From positions 243,995 through 307,994 of the forward strand of contig NZ_NFJT01000001.1 of NCBI RefSeq assembly GCF_002160015.1: a stretch of 64,000 nt of DNA. Direction: 5' to 3'. The DNA is from Anaerofilum sp. An201. GTDB lineage: Bacteria; Bacillota; Clostridia; Oscillospirales; Ruminococcaceae. The position numbers and the translations under genes were made by a program. Below are positions 34,678-41,613 of the stretch, piece by piece. Each line of letters opens with the position of its first letter. Position 1 is the first letter of the stretch. The notes beneath the pieces are model-generated. The model ran no database searches. It had not been told where the DNA came from and worked only from the letters and a program-made list of their open reading frames with translations.

Positions 34678-35339
34678 AGGGCAGGCTGATCGTGATCGAA
34701 GGGCTCGACGGCAGCGGCAAGGCCACCCAGGCCGCGCGCCTGTCCGACGCCCTGTGCGCCGCCGGATATTCCTGCCGCAAGATCACCTTTCCCAACTACG
34801 GCAGCCCCTTCTGCCAGCCGGTGGAGCAGTATCTGGCCGGTGCGCTGGGCAGCCACCCGGACGACGTGAACGCCTACGCCGCCAGCGTGCTCTACACCAT
34901 CGACCGCTTCGCCAGCTTCCAGCAGGACTGGAAGCCGTTCTACCGGGAAGGCGGCATCCTGGTGGCCGACCGCTACACCACCTCCAACGCGGTGCACCAG
35001 TGCTCCAAGCTGCCGCCGGAGCAGTGGAAGCAGTTCACCGACTGGCTGTTTGACCTGGAGTATGAAAAGGTGGGCATCCCGCGCCCCGACCAGGTGATCT
35101 ATCTGGATGTGGACCCGAAGGTCAGCCAGAAGCTGCTGGCCGGGCGGTACCACGGCGACGAGGGCAAAAAGGACATCCACGAAAAGGACGCCGCCTATCT
35201 GGCGCGCAGCCGGGAGGCCGCCCACTGGTGCGCCGGTGTGCTCGGATGGGACACCATCGCCTGCTGCGAGCGGGAGGCGATGCGCGCGGTGGAGGATATC
35301 GCGGCCGACGTGTGGGACGCGGTGCGCCGCAATCTGTAA
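34674..35339 (+). CDS. tmk: Thymidylate kinase
   Basis: Phosphorylates dTMP to dTDP. The 221-residue protein has the P-loop EGLDGSGKATQ, the substrate and DRY region ADRYTTSNAVHQ, and a C-terminal LID-like segment with KDIHEKD. It is somewhat unlike classical Tmk (for example FPNYGSPFCQPVEQYL) and fits the clostridial variant group of dNMP kinases. Co-translated with thyX. Confidence 0.87.
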   Translation: MKGRLIVIEGLDGSGKATQAARLSDALCAAGYSCRKITFPNYGSPFCQPVEQYLAGALGSHPDDVNAYAASVLYTIDRFASFQQDWKPFYREGGILVADRYTTSNAVHQCSKLPPEQWKQFTDWLFDLEYEKVGIPRPDQVIYLDVDPKVSQKLLAGRYHGDEGKKDIHEKDAAYLARSREAAHWCAGVLGWDTIACCEREAMRAVEDIAADVWDAVRRNL

Positions 35340-35359
35340 AAGAAAAGGGGAGATGTGCG

Positions 35360-36178
35360 ATGGTTCGCACGGCAACCGAACAGGACCTGCCGGCCCTGTC
35401 TGCCCTGTGGCAGCAGGTGTTCGGCGACGAGCCCGCGTATTCCGCCCGCGTGATGCGGGAGTTCGCCGGGCTGGACAATGTATATCTCGACGACGAGGAC
35501 GGTGTTTCGGCCATGCTGACGGCTATCCCGGTGCAGCTTTCGGGGCGGCCGGGCGCGTATTTCTACGCCGCCGCCACCGCGCCCGACAAGCGCGGGCAGG
35601 GGAGGATGACCGCCCTGCTGTCCCACGCGCGCAATGCGCAGATGCAGAAGGGACGGGGCTTTGCGGTGCTGGTGCCGGCCAGCGAAAGCCTGCGCGGTTT
35701 CTATGCCGCCCGCGGCTTTGAACCGGCCTTTTCCCTGCGCACGGTGCGCCGCACGATCCGGCGGAACCTGTGGGCGGTGGCCGATTTCGACACCATCACC
35801 GGGGTGCGCTTTTCGCAGGTGCGCCGCCGGTTCGCGCCGGATGCGGTGCAGCTGCCCGACGCCGCCATGACCGGCCAGATCCTGCAGCTGTATTCCAAAG
35901 GCGCCACCACGGTGGAGACCAGCCGCGGATACGGCATCTATTTTGAAGAAGGAGACACCCTCCGCTTCGTTGAATTGTTTGCAGACAGCGACGCCGACGC
36001 CCAGCTGCTGCTGGAAGCTGCCCGCGACCGCACCGGATGCGAGCGGGCGACCATCACGCTGGCGGGTACAAGCGAGCTGTTTTTGGGGGAGGGACAGGCC
36101 CGACCCTATGGAATGGCCAGCTTCTGGGCCGAAAAGCCCGAGCTGTACCAGAGTTATATGAACCTGATGCTGGAATAA
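35360..36178 (+). CDS. GNAT-family N-acetyltransferase, Eis-like
   Basis: A 272-residue protein. The N-terminal GNAT fold has the acetyl-CoA loop TAPDKRGQGRMTALL and FYAARGFEP; the C-terminal part resembles the sterol-carrier-like domain found in Eis-type enzymes. Substrate unknown. AAAAGGGG precedes the ATG. It lies 20 bases after tmk and 12 before mltG. Confidence 0.8.
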   Translation: MVRTATEQDLPALSALWQQVFGDEPAYSARVMREFAGLDNVYLDDEDGVSAMLTAIPVQLSGRPGAYFYAAATAPDKRGQGRMTALLSHARNAQMQKGRGFAVLVPASESLRGFYAARGFEPAFSLRTVRRTIRRNLWAVADFDTITGVRFSQVRRRFAPDAVQLPDAAMTGQILQLYSKGATTVETSRGYGIYFEEGDTLRFVELFADSDADAQLLLEAARDRTGCERATITLAGTSELFLGEGQARPYGMASFWAEKPELYQSYMNLMLE

Positions 36179-36190
36179 GGAGACAAACGG

Positions 36191-37519
36191 ATGGACAACA
36201 ACGAAAAGCGCATGCTGGATGAAACCGGCGCCGAAGCCGAGAACACCCAGGCCGCCGAAATTGCCGAACCCGCCGAGCGGGCCGAATCCGCCGAACAGGC
36301 CCAGGCTGCCGAGCCCGCCGCGCGCATCGAGGCGGAGTTCGACGCCGACAGCGACGCCGAATACGGCGAGGACGAATCTGAATACGAGGACGAGGACGAC
36401 GCCCCCGCCCGCCGCCACGGGTGCAGCTGGGCCGGGCTGATCATCGCGCTGCTGTTCGGCGCGCTGCTGCTGGGCGGCGCCGCCATGCTGATGAGTGCGA
36501 TGGACGAGATCGCCGGCGACGGCAGCCTCACCGGGCAGGAGGTGACGGTGGAGATCCCCCAGGGCACCCGCACCAGCGAGATCGCCCAGCTTCTGCAGGA
36601 CCAGGGCGTGATCGAGCACGCGCTCTTCTTCAAGGGGTATCTGGCCATCACCGACAAAGCCGGCGATTTGCAGTACGGCACCTTCCAGCTGCGCGTGGGC
36701 GCGGGCTACGATGAGCTGATCGAGGTCCTCACCCAGCCGCAGAGCAACACGGTGCGGGTGACCTTCCCCGAGGGCAGCACCATCTTCCAGTTCGCAAGGC
36801 GGGTGGAGGAGGCCGGCCTGTGCACCGCCGACGAATTCATCGAGGCGGCCAACAACGTGGAGGCCTATGCCGACATCCCGTTCTGGAGCCGCATCGAGGC
36901 CGACCCCAACACCTTCATGTTGGGCGAAGGCTATCTGTTCCCCGAGACCTACGAGTTCTATAAGGACGATACGCCCGAAAACATCGTGCGCAAGCTCTAC
37001 GAGCAGTTCAACGACGAGATCACGGCCGACATGTACGCCCGCATGGACGAGCTGGGCATGAGCCTGCGCGAGGTCATCACGCTGGCCAGCCTGATCCAGG
37101 AGGAGGCCGGCGACCCCGCCAACCAGGCCGACGTCTCCAGCGTATTCCACAACCGCCTGCAGCCGGATTCCCCCTATCCCCGCATGGGCAGCGACGTCAC
37201 CTGGTACTACCTGGAGGACTTCGTGTTCCCCTACTACGCCAAGCAGGCGGGCGTGTCGGACGAGGAAGGCGAGAGCGTGACCCCCACCGAGATCAAGTAC
37301 GCCTACTTCACCGGCGACTCCGACCCCAATTCCCGCGTGGGCCTGCCGGCCGGGCCGCTGTCCAGCCCGGGCCGCGACGCCATCCACGCCGCGCTGTATC
37401 CGTCGGACACCGACTACTACTTCTTCCTCACCGACAAGAACGGCAAATACTACTACGCCAACACCTACGAGCAGCACCAGCAGAACATCGTGGAGATGGA
37501 GCGGGTGAACAACAGCTGA
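36191..37519 (+). CDS. mltG: Endolytic murein transglycosylase
   Basis: Cuts nascent glycan strands, thus setting their length. The 442-residue protein has a highly acidic Glu/Ala-rich cytoplasmic N-terminus (about residues 1-72), one membrane helix (about 78-100), a LysM-like domain (QGTRTSEIAQLLQDQGVI), and the YceG catalytic domain with the active-site Glu in LASLIQEEAGD and FHNRL, GLPAGPLSSPG. The acidic tail is longer than in many homologues. Confidence 0.94.
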   Translation: MDNNEKRMLDETGAEAENTQAAEIAEPAERAESAEQAQAAEPAARIEAEFDADSDAEYGEDESEYEDEDDAPARRHGCSWAGLIIALLFGALLLGGAAMLMSAMDEIAGDGSLTGQEVTVEIPQGTRTSEIAQLLQDQGVIEHALFFKGYLAITDKAGDLQYGTFQLRVGAGYDELIEVLTQPQSNTVRVTFPEGSTIFQFARRVEEAGLCTADEFIEAANNVEAYADIPFWSRIEADPNTFMLGEGYLFPETYEFYKDDTPENIVRKLYEQFNDEITADMYARMDELGMSLREVITLASLIQEEAGDPANQADVSSVFHNRLQPDSPYPRMGSDVTWYYLEDFVFPYYAKQAGVSDEEGESVTPTEIKYAYFTGDSDPNSRVGLPAGPLSSPGRDAIHAALYPSDTDYYFFLTDKNGKYYYANTYEQHQQNIVEMERVNNS

Positions 37520-37526
37520 TTTTGCG

Positions 37527-37552
37527 CCGCCGTCCGGCTGCCGGGCGGCGGC
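37527..37552 (+). terminator. Hairpin after mltG
   Basis: GCCGCCGTCCGG and CCGGGCGGCGGC arms with a three-base loop, then TGTTTTG. The U32 gene begins just after it, so it is likely a partial terminator. Confidence 0.7.
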
Positions 37553-37579
37553 TGTTTTGTGAACAGAAAGGAACCGAAT

Positions 37580-38791
37580 ATGCCTGAACTGCTTTCCCCC
37601 GCCGGGGACCTGGAACGCCTGGAATACGCGCTGGCCTACGGCGCCGACGCGGTGTATGCCGGTATGCCCGAATTCGGGATGCGCGCCGCCGCTCCGAATT
37701 TCACCCCCGATCAGCTTGCCCGGGGCGCCGCGCTGGCGCACGGCATGGGCAAAAAATTGTATCTCACCCTCAACACCACCCCCACCAACGAGGACGTTGC
37801 CAAAATGCCGGACGCCATCCGCCTGGCGGTGCAGGCCGGGGTGGACGCCTTCATCGTGGCCGATCTGGGCGTGCTGGCGATGGTGAAAAAATACGCGCCG
37901 GACACCGACGTGCACCTGTCCACCCAGGTGGGCATCACCAACTACATGGCGGCGCAGGCGGCGTGGGAGATGGGCGCAAAGCGGGTGGTGCTGGCGCGGG
38001 AGCTGAGCCTGCAGGACATCGCCATCATCCGCGACAACACCCCCGCCGAACTGGAGCTGGAAGCCTTTGTGCACGGCGCGATGTGCATGAGCGTATCGGG
38101 CCGGTGTCTGCTCAGCCACGCGCTGAACGGCCGCAGCGCCAACCGCGGCGAGTGCACCCAGCCCTGCCGCTGGAAATATCATCTGGTGGAGGAGAGCCGT
38201 CCCGGGCAGCTGTTCGAGATCGGCGAAAACGAGACCGGCAGCTACATCCTCAACGCCGACGACCTGTGCGCCGCGCCCTTCCTCGACCTGGTGCTGGCGG
38301 CGGGCGTGGACAGCCTGAAGATCGAGGGGCGCGGCAAGACCTTCTACTATGTGGCCAGCGTCACCAGCGCCTACCGCCGCGCGCTGGATGCCGCCATCCG
38401 GATGGGCGAGGGATACCAGTGCCCCGACGACGTGCTGGAGGAGCTCACCCGCACCAGTCACCGCCGGTATTCGCCGGGCTTCTATTTCGGGCCGGAGCAC
38501 GCCATTCAGAACACCAAAAAGGGCGGCTATATCCGCGACTGGGAAGTGATCGCGGTGTGCGAGAGCTGCGACGGCGAGTTGCTGCGCTGCACCCAGCGCG
38601 GGAAGTTCGAGCTGGGCGACCGTCTGGAGGCGCTCACCCCGTCGGGGCAGACCTTTGAACTGGACCCGGTGTTCATCCTGGGCGCGGATGGCCGTCCCAT
38701 CCAGAGCACGCCGCACCCGAAGATGGAGTTCACCATCCCCTGCGGCAAGAACATCCCGCCCAAAAGCATCCTGCGCCGCCGCGTGCAGTGA
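37580..38791 (+). CDS. Peptidase U32 family protein (TrhP-like)
   Basis: A 403-residue protein of the family that in characterised members makes 5-hydroxyuridine in tRNA rather than acting as a protease. Features: the TIM-barrel opening ELLSPAGDLERLEYALAYGADAVYAG and the cysteine cluster for an iron-sulfur site MSVSGRCLLSH, RGECTQPCRW. The C-terminal barrel (SCDGELLRCTQRGKFELGDRLE) is complete. AAAGGA precedes the ATG. U32 genes are often next to mltG in Firmicutes. Confidence 0.9.
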   Translation: MPELLSPAGDLERLEYALAYGADAVYAGMPEFGMRAAAPNFTPDQLARGAALAHGMGKKLYLTLNTTPTNEDVAKMPDAIRLAVQAGVDAFIVADLGVLAMVKKYAPDTDVHLSTQVGITNYMAAQAAWEMGAKRVVLARELSLQDIAIIRDNTPAELELEAFVHGAMCMSVSGRCLLSHALNGRSANRGECTQPCRWKYHLVEESRPGQLFEIGENETGSYILNADDLCAAPFLDLVLAAGVDSLKIEGRGKTFYYVASVTSAYRRALDAAIRMGEGYQCPDDVLEELTRTSHRRYSPGFYFGPEHAIQNTKKGGYIRDWEVIAVCESCDGELLRCTQRGKFELGDRLEALTPSGQTFELDPVFILGADGRPIQSTPHPKMEFTIPCGKNIPPKSILRRRVQ

Positions 38792-38827
38792 GCCGGGGAA
38801 AGGCCGGTTGCTGCGCCGAGGCTGTGC

Positions 38828-38906
38828 AAAGGCTCTGCCTTTGCGATCCGCGATTTTTTGAAAAAAATCGAGTAAAACTTTTCTTGCGGGCCGTATACAC
38901 GGCCCG
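38828..38906 (+). repeat. 79-bp three-palindrome repeat, copy B
   Basis: Near-identical (75 of 79 by eye) to the reverse complement of 21089-21167. Like copy A it sits beside a two-hairpin GATGAGG repeat. Confidence 0.85.
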
Positions 38907-38946
38907 CGGGTCGATCGGAAAAGTGCAGGGCTGCGCAGGACGGAAT

Positions 38947-39000
38947 GCCTTCCCCTGGCAGGGGAAGCTGCCCCGCTGCACAAGGGGAATCACTTGATGG
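38947..39000 (+). repeat. Two-hairpin repeat, copy 4, lacking the second hairpin
   Basis: Contains the first hairpin GCCTTCCCCTGGCAGGGGAAG and the downstream flank of copy 3 (CTGCC..CTGCACAA..ATGGACGG) but misses the roughly 31 bases that hold the second hairpin and GATGAGGTCGAA. Confidence 0.65.
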
Positions 39001-39010
39001 ACGGCCTGTG

Positions 39011-39045
39011 CCGCCCGTCTCCCTGGGAGACGGGCGGCTTTTTGT
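39011..39045 (+). terminator. Terminator of the pcrA-to-U32 gene run
   Basis: CCGCCCGTCTCCC and GGAGACGGGCGG arms, then CTTTTTG. Confidence 0.9.
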
Positions 39046-39049
39046 GTGC

Positions 39050-39082
39050 AAAAAAACCGCCCCGCCAAAGCGGCGGGACGGC
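39050..39082 (-). terminator. Terminator of the GGGtGRT operon
   Basis: Minus strand CCGTCCCGCC and GGCGGGGCGG arms, then seven T. Convergent with the terminator at 39011. Confidence 0.85.
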
Positions 39083-39121
39083 AGAGCGATTGCAAGTGTT
39101 CCGGTTTGCAATTTTTTGAGA

Positions 39122-40114
39122 TTATACGTTGGAAGCGGCAACGGCGCAGGCAACGGTGGCGCCAACCATGGGGTTGTTGCCCATGCCCATCAGGCCCATC
39201 ATCTCAACATGGGCGGGCACGGAAGAGGAACCGGCAAACTGGGCGTCGCCATGCATACGGCCCATGCTGTCGGTCAGGCCGTAGCTGGCAGGGCCGGCGG
39301 CCACGTTGTCCGGATGCAGGGTACGGCCGGTACCGCCGCCGGAAGCAACGGAGAAGTACTTCTTGCCGTTCTCGATGGCCCACTTCTTGTAGGTGCCGGC
39401 AACCAGATGCTGGAAGCGGGTGGGGTTGGTGGAGTTGCCGGTGATGGAGACCTCCACGGCCTCCTTCTTCATGATGGCAACGCCTTCCAGAACGTCGTTG
39501 GCGCCGTAGCACTTCACAGCGGCGCGCTCGCCGGTGGAGAAGGGAACCTCGCGCACCACCTTCAGCTCGCCGGTGGCGAAGTCGTAGTCGGTCTCCACAT
39601 AGGTGAAGCCGTTGATGCGGCTGATGATGTAGGCAGCGTCCTTGCCCAGGCCGTTCAGGATCACGCGCAGCGGGGTCTTACGAGCCTTGTTGGCGGTGCG
39701 GGCGATACCGATAGCGCCCTCGGCGGCGGCGAAGCTCTCGTGGCCAGCCAGGAAGGCGAAGCACTGGGTCTCGTCACGCAGCAGCATGGCGCCCAGGTTG
39801 CCGTGGCCCAGACCAACAGCGCGCTGCTCGGCAACGGAGCCGGGCACGGTGAAGGCCTCCAGGCCCTCGCCGATGGCGGCGGCGCAGTCGGCGGCGTTCT
39901 TCAGGCCGCGCTTCACAGCGATGGCGGTGCCCAGGGTGTAGGCCCACACGGCGTTTTCAAAGCAGATGGGCTGCACGCCCTTCACAATGGCCTCCACGTC
40001 GATGCCCTTTTCCAGCAGCATATCGCGGCAGGCGTCCAGAGATTCCAGGCCGTTGGCCGCGAGGCAAGCCTCGATTTTCGGCATACGGCGCTCCTGACCT
40101 TCAAATTTAGCCAT
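39122..40114 (-). CDS. GGGtGRT protein, conserved family of unknown function
   Basis: A 330-residue soluble protein. The hallmark motif SVASGGGTGRTLHPDNVAAGP is present near the C-terminal third. The rest includes VGLGHGNLGAMLLRDETQCFAFLAGHESFAAAEGAIG. Family members occur in Clostridia and other anaerobes and are regularly found beside a NifU-like scaffold, as here (18 bases downstream of it). The motif suggests nucleotide or phosphate binding, but no activity is known to me. Few cysteines are present, so it is unlikely to hold a cluster itself. Confidence 0.85.
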   Translation of the reverse strand: MAKFEGQERRMPKIEACLAANGLESLDACRDMLLEKGIDVEAIVKGVQPICFENAVWAYTLGTAIAVKRGLKNAADCAAAIGEGLEAFTVPGSVAEQRAVGLGHGNLGAMLLRDETQCFAFLAGHESFAAAEGAIGIARTANKARKTPLRVILNGLGKDAAYIISRINGFTYVETDYDFATGELKVVREVPFSTGERAAVKCYGANDVLEGVAIMKKEAVEVSITGNSTNPTRFQHLVAGTYKKWAIENGKKYFSVASGGGTGRTLHPDNVAAGPASYGLTDSMGRMHGDAQFAGSSSVPAHVEMMGLMGMGNNPMVGATVACAVAASNV

Positions 40115-40132
40115 AGTTATGCTCCTCCTCTC

Positions 40133-40825
40133 TTATTCTTCGCGCGGGTCGATGTACTTGGCGGCGCCGTCAAAGCGGCCGTAGGTGCCGATGTTCTTCT
40201 CAAAGGCTTCCTTCGGATCTTTGCCGTGACGGATGTCCTCCAGCATCTTGCCCAGACGCACGAACTGATAGCCGATGGCCTCGTTGTTCTCGTCCAGAGC
40301 AACCTTCAGGATGTAGCCCTCGGTCAGCTCCAGATAGCGCACGCCCTTGGCGCGGGTGGAGAAGATGGTGCCGGTCATGCTGCGCAGGCCCTTGCCCAGG
40401 TCTTCCAGGCAGGCGCCGATGGGCAGACCGTCCTCGGAGAAAGCGGTCTGGGTGCGGCCGTAGACGATCTGCAGGAACAGCTCGCGCATGGCCACGTTGA
40501 TGGCGTCGCACACCAGGTCGGTGTTCAGAGCCTCCAGCAGGGTCTTGCCGGGCAGGATCTCGCCGGCCATCGCGGCGGAATGGGTCATACCGGAGCAGCC
40601 GATGGTTTCCACCAGGGCTTCCTCGATGATGCCGTTCTTCACGTTCAGGCTCAGCTTGCAGGTGCCCTGCTGCGGGGCGCACCAGCCCACGCCGTGGGTC
40701 AGACCGGAAATGTCCTTGATCTCATAGGCCTTCACCCAGCGGCCCTCTTCGGGGATGGGCGCGGGGCCGTGGTTGGGGCCCTTGGTCAGAGGACACATAT
40801 GCTCTACTTCATGCGAATAGTTCAT
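40133..40825 (-). CDS. NifU/IscU-like iron-sulfur scaffold protein
   Basis: A 230-residue protein with an IscU-like core. The three-cysteine layout is recognisable as GVGWCAPQQGTCKLSL, then VETIGCSGMTHSAAMAGEILPGKTLLEAL, then LVCDAINVAMRELFLQIVYGRTQ. This differs from the usual A-x-C-GD order of IscU. It is longer than plain IscU, with extra C-terminal residues. First gene of a two-gene operon with the GGGtGRT protein; no cysteine desulfurase (iscS/sufS) is near. Confidence 0.8.
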   Translation of the reverse strand: MNYSHEVEHMCPLTKGPNHGPAPIPEEGRWVKAYEIKDISGLTHGVGWCAPQQGTCKLSLNVKNGIIEEALVETIGCSGMTHSAAMAGEILPGKTLLEALNTDLVCDAINVAMRELFLQIVYGRTQTAFSEDGLPIGACLEDLGKGLRSMTGTIFSTRAKGVRYLELTEGYILKVALDENNEAIGYQFVRLGKMLEDIRHGKDPKEAFEKNIGTYGRFDGAAKYIDPREE

Positions 40826-40877
40826 AGTAGCACTCCTTTACAGAATGATAGATTTTTAACGGGGGTAACCTCTTACA

Positions 40878-40906
40878 ATTATAAAGAACCTGTCCGCTTT
40901 TTTCAA
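40878..40906 (-). promoter_or_regulatory. Promoter of the NifU-like/GGGtGRT operon
   Basis: Minus strand TTGAAA, 17-base spacer, TATAAT, about 52 bases before the start codon. Confidence 0.85.
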
Positions 40907-40975
40907 GTGCCAGATTGCCGAACCGTTGCCTTTTACAGCAAAACAGAAAAGAAAAATCAAAACATTTAGTTAAAA

Positions 40976-41005
40976 TCAACAATTGTGCCCCAAAAAAGTT
41001 GTTGA
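40976..41005. promoter_or_regulatory. Inverted repeat over the -35 of the 84-residue gene
   Basis: TCAACAA and TTGTTGA arms 16 bases apart, the second overlapping the -35. Candidate operator, no regulator known. Confidence 0.4.
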
Positions 41006-41030
41006 CAATGCCAGCAGCTTTGCCTATACT
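41002..41030 (+). promoter_or_regulatory. Promoter of the 84-residue gene
   Basis: TTGACA, 17-base spacer, TATACT. Confidence 0.85.
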
Positions 41031-41085
41031 GTAATCGGAAGGCCGAAATGCTGCGGCCTTACTCTGTACACAGGAGGGAACCGGA

Positions 41086-41340
41086 ATGGACCGCATCAAT
41101 CTGCACGATTTTGACATCACCGATTTTATGGACGTGCTGGCGGACTGCAAGGGCAACGTCTATATGGTCACGCCCGAAGGCGACCGGCTGAACCTGAAAA
41201 GTACCCTTTGCCAGCTGATCGGCATCGCGCGCCTGCTTGAGAACGGACGTGTGGCGCATGCCGTGATCGAATGTGAGCTGCCCGAGGACGAGCGCAAGCT
41301 GTTCCGCTTCAATCTGTTCGGCGAGAAGTATTCCCGCTGA
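41086..41340 (+). CDS. Hypothetical protein, 84 aa
   Basis: I do not recognise the family. The product is soluble, with no signal peptide or membrane helix: MDRINLHDFDITDFMDVLAD, a central GNVYMVTPEGDRLNLKSTL that looks like two beta strands, then a mixed charged C-terminus ending in GEKYSR. A consensus promoter, GGAGGG ribosome site and a terminator frame it as a single-gene unit, so it is a real gene that is probably well expressed. Divergent from the NifU-like operon. Confidence 0.8.
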   Translation: MDRINLHDFDITDFMDVLADCKGNVYMVTPEGDRLNLKSTLCQLIGIARLLENGRVAHAVIECELPEDERKLFRFNLFGEKYSR

Positions 41341-41360
41341 GCCGCTGCGAGGCAAACGAA

Positions 41361-41400
41361 AAAAGGCCCTGCCATCCGTGCGATGGCTGGGCCTTTCGTT
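41361..41400 (+). terminator. Terminator of the 84-residue gene
   Basis: AAAGGCCC.TGCCATC and GATGGCT.GGGCCTTT arms, then CGTTTTG. Confidence 0.85.
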
Positions 41401-41411
41401 TTGTGGAAAAG

Positions 41412-41552
41412 GAGTGTTTGCAGAGGCTTGCAGAGGAGCGGCGGCAACACCGGCGAGGTTCTCCAAAGGCTTCCTCCTGGGGGGAAGCTGTCACCCGCAG
41501 GGTGACTGATGAGGGGAAAGCTTCCGGTATCCACAAACCTCTGCGAAAGCAC
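41412..41552. repeat. Intergenic element with imperfect terminal inverted repeats
   Basis: GTGTTTGCAGAGG at the left end and CCTCTGCGAAAGCAC at the right end are near-inverse. Between them, at 41468-41517, is a diverged two-hairpin unit: GCTTCC..GGAAGC, GTCACCC..GGGTGAC, then GATGAGG. No coding frame. Confidence 0.5.
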
Positions 41553-41613
41553 ATTTCCATAAACCGGCGGGCGTGTGCGGCCGGGGCGCTTCGACTTCAT
41601 CCGCCGTCTGCGC

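Noticed and set aside
35195..38983. Very long minus-strand open frame across tmk, GNAT, mltG and U32
   Set aside because: Antisense artefact of high GC content; low-complexity product rich in His, Gln, Val and Gly, while four clear genes lie on the plus strand.
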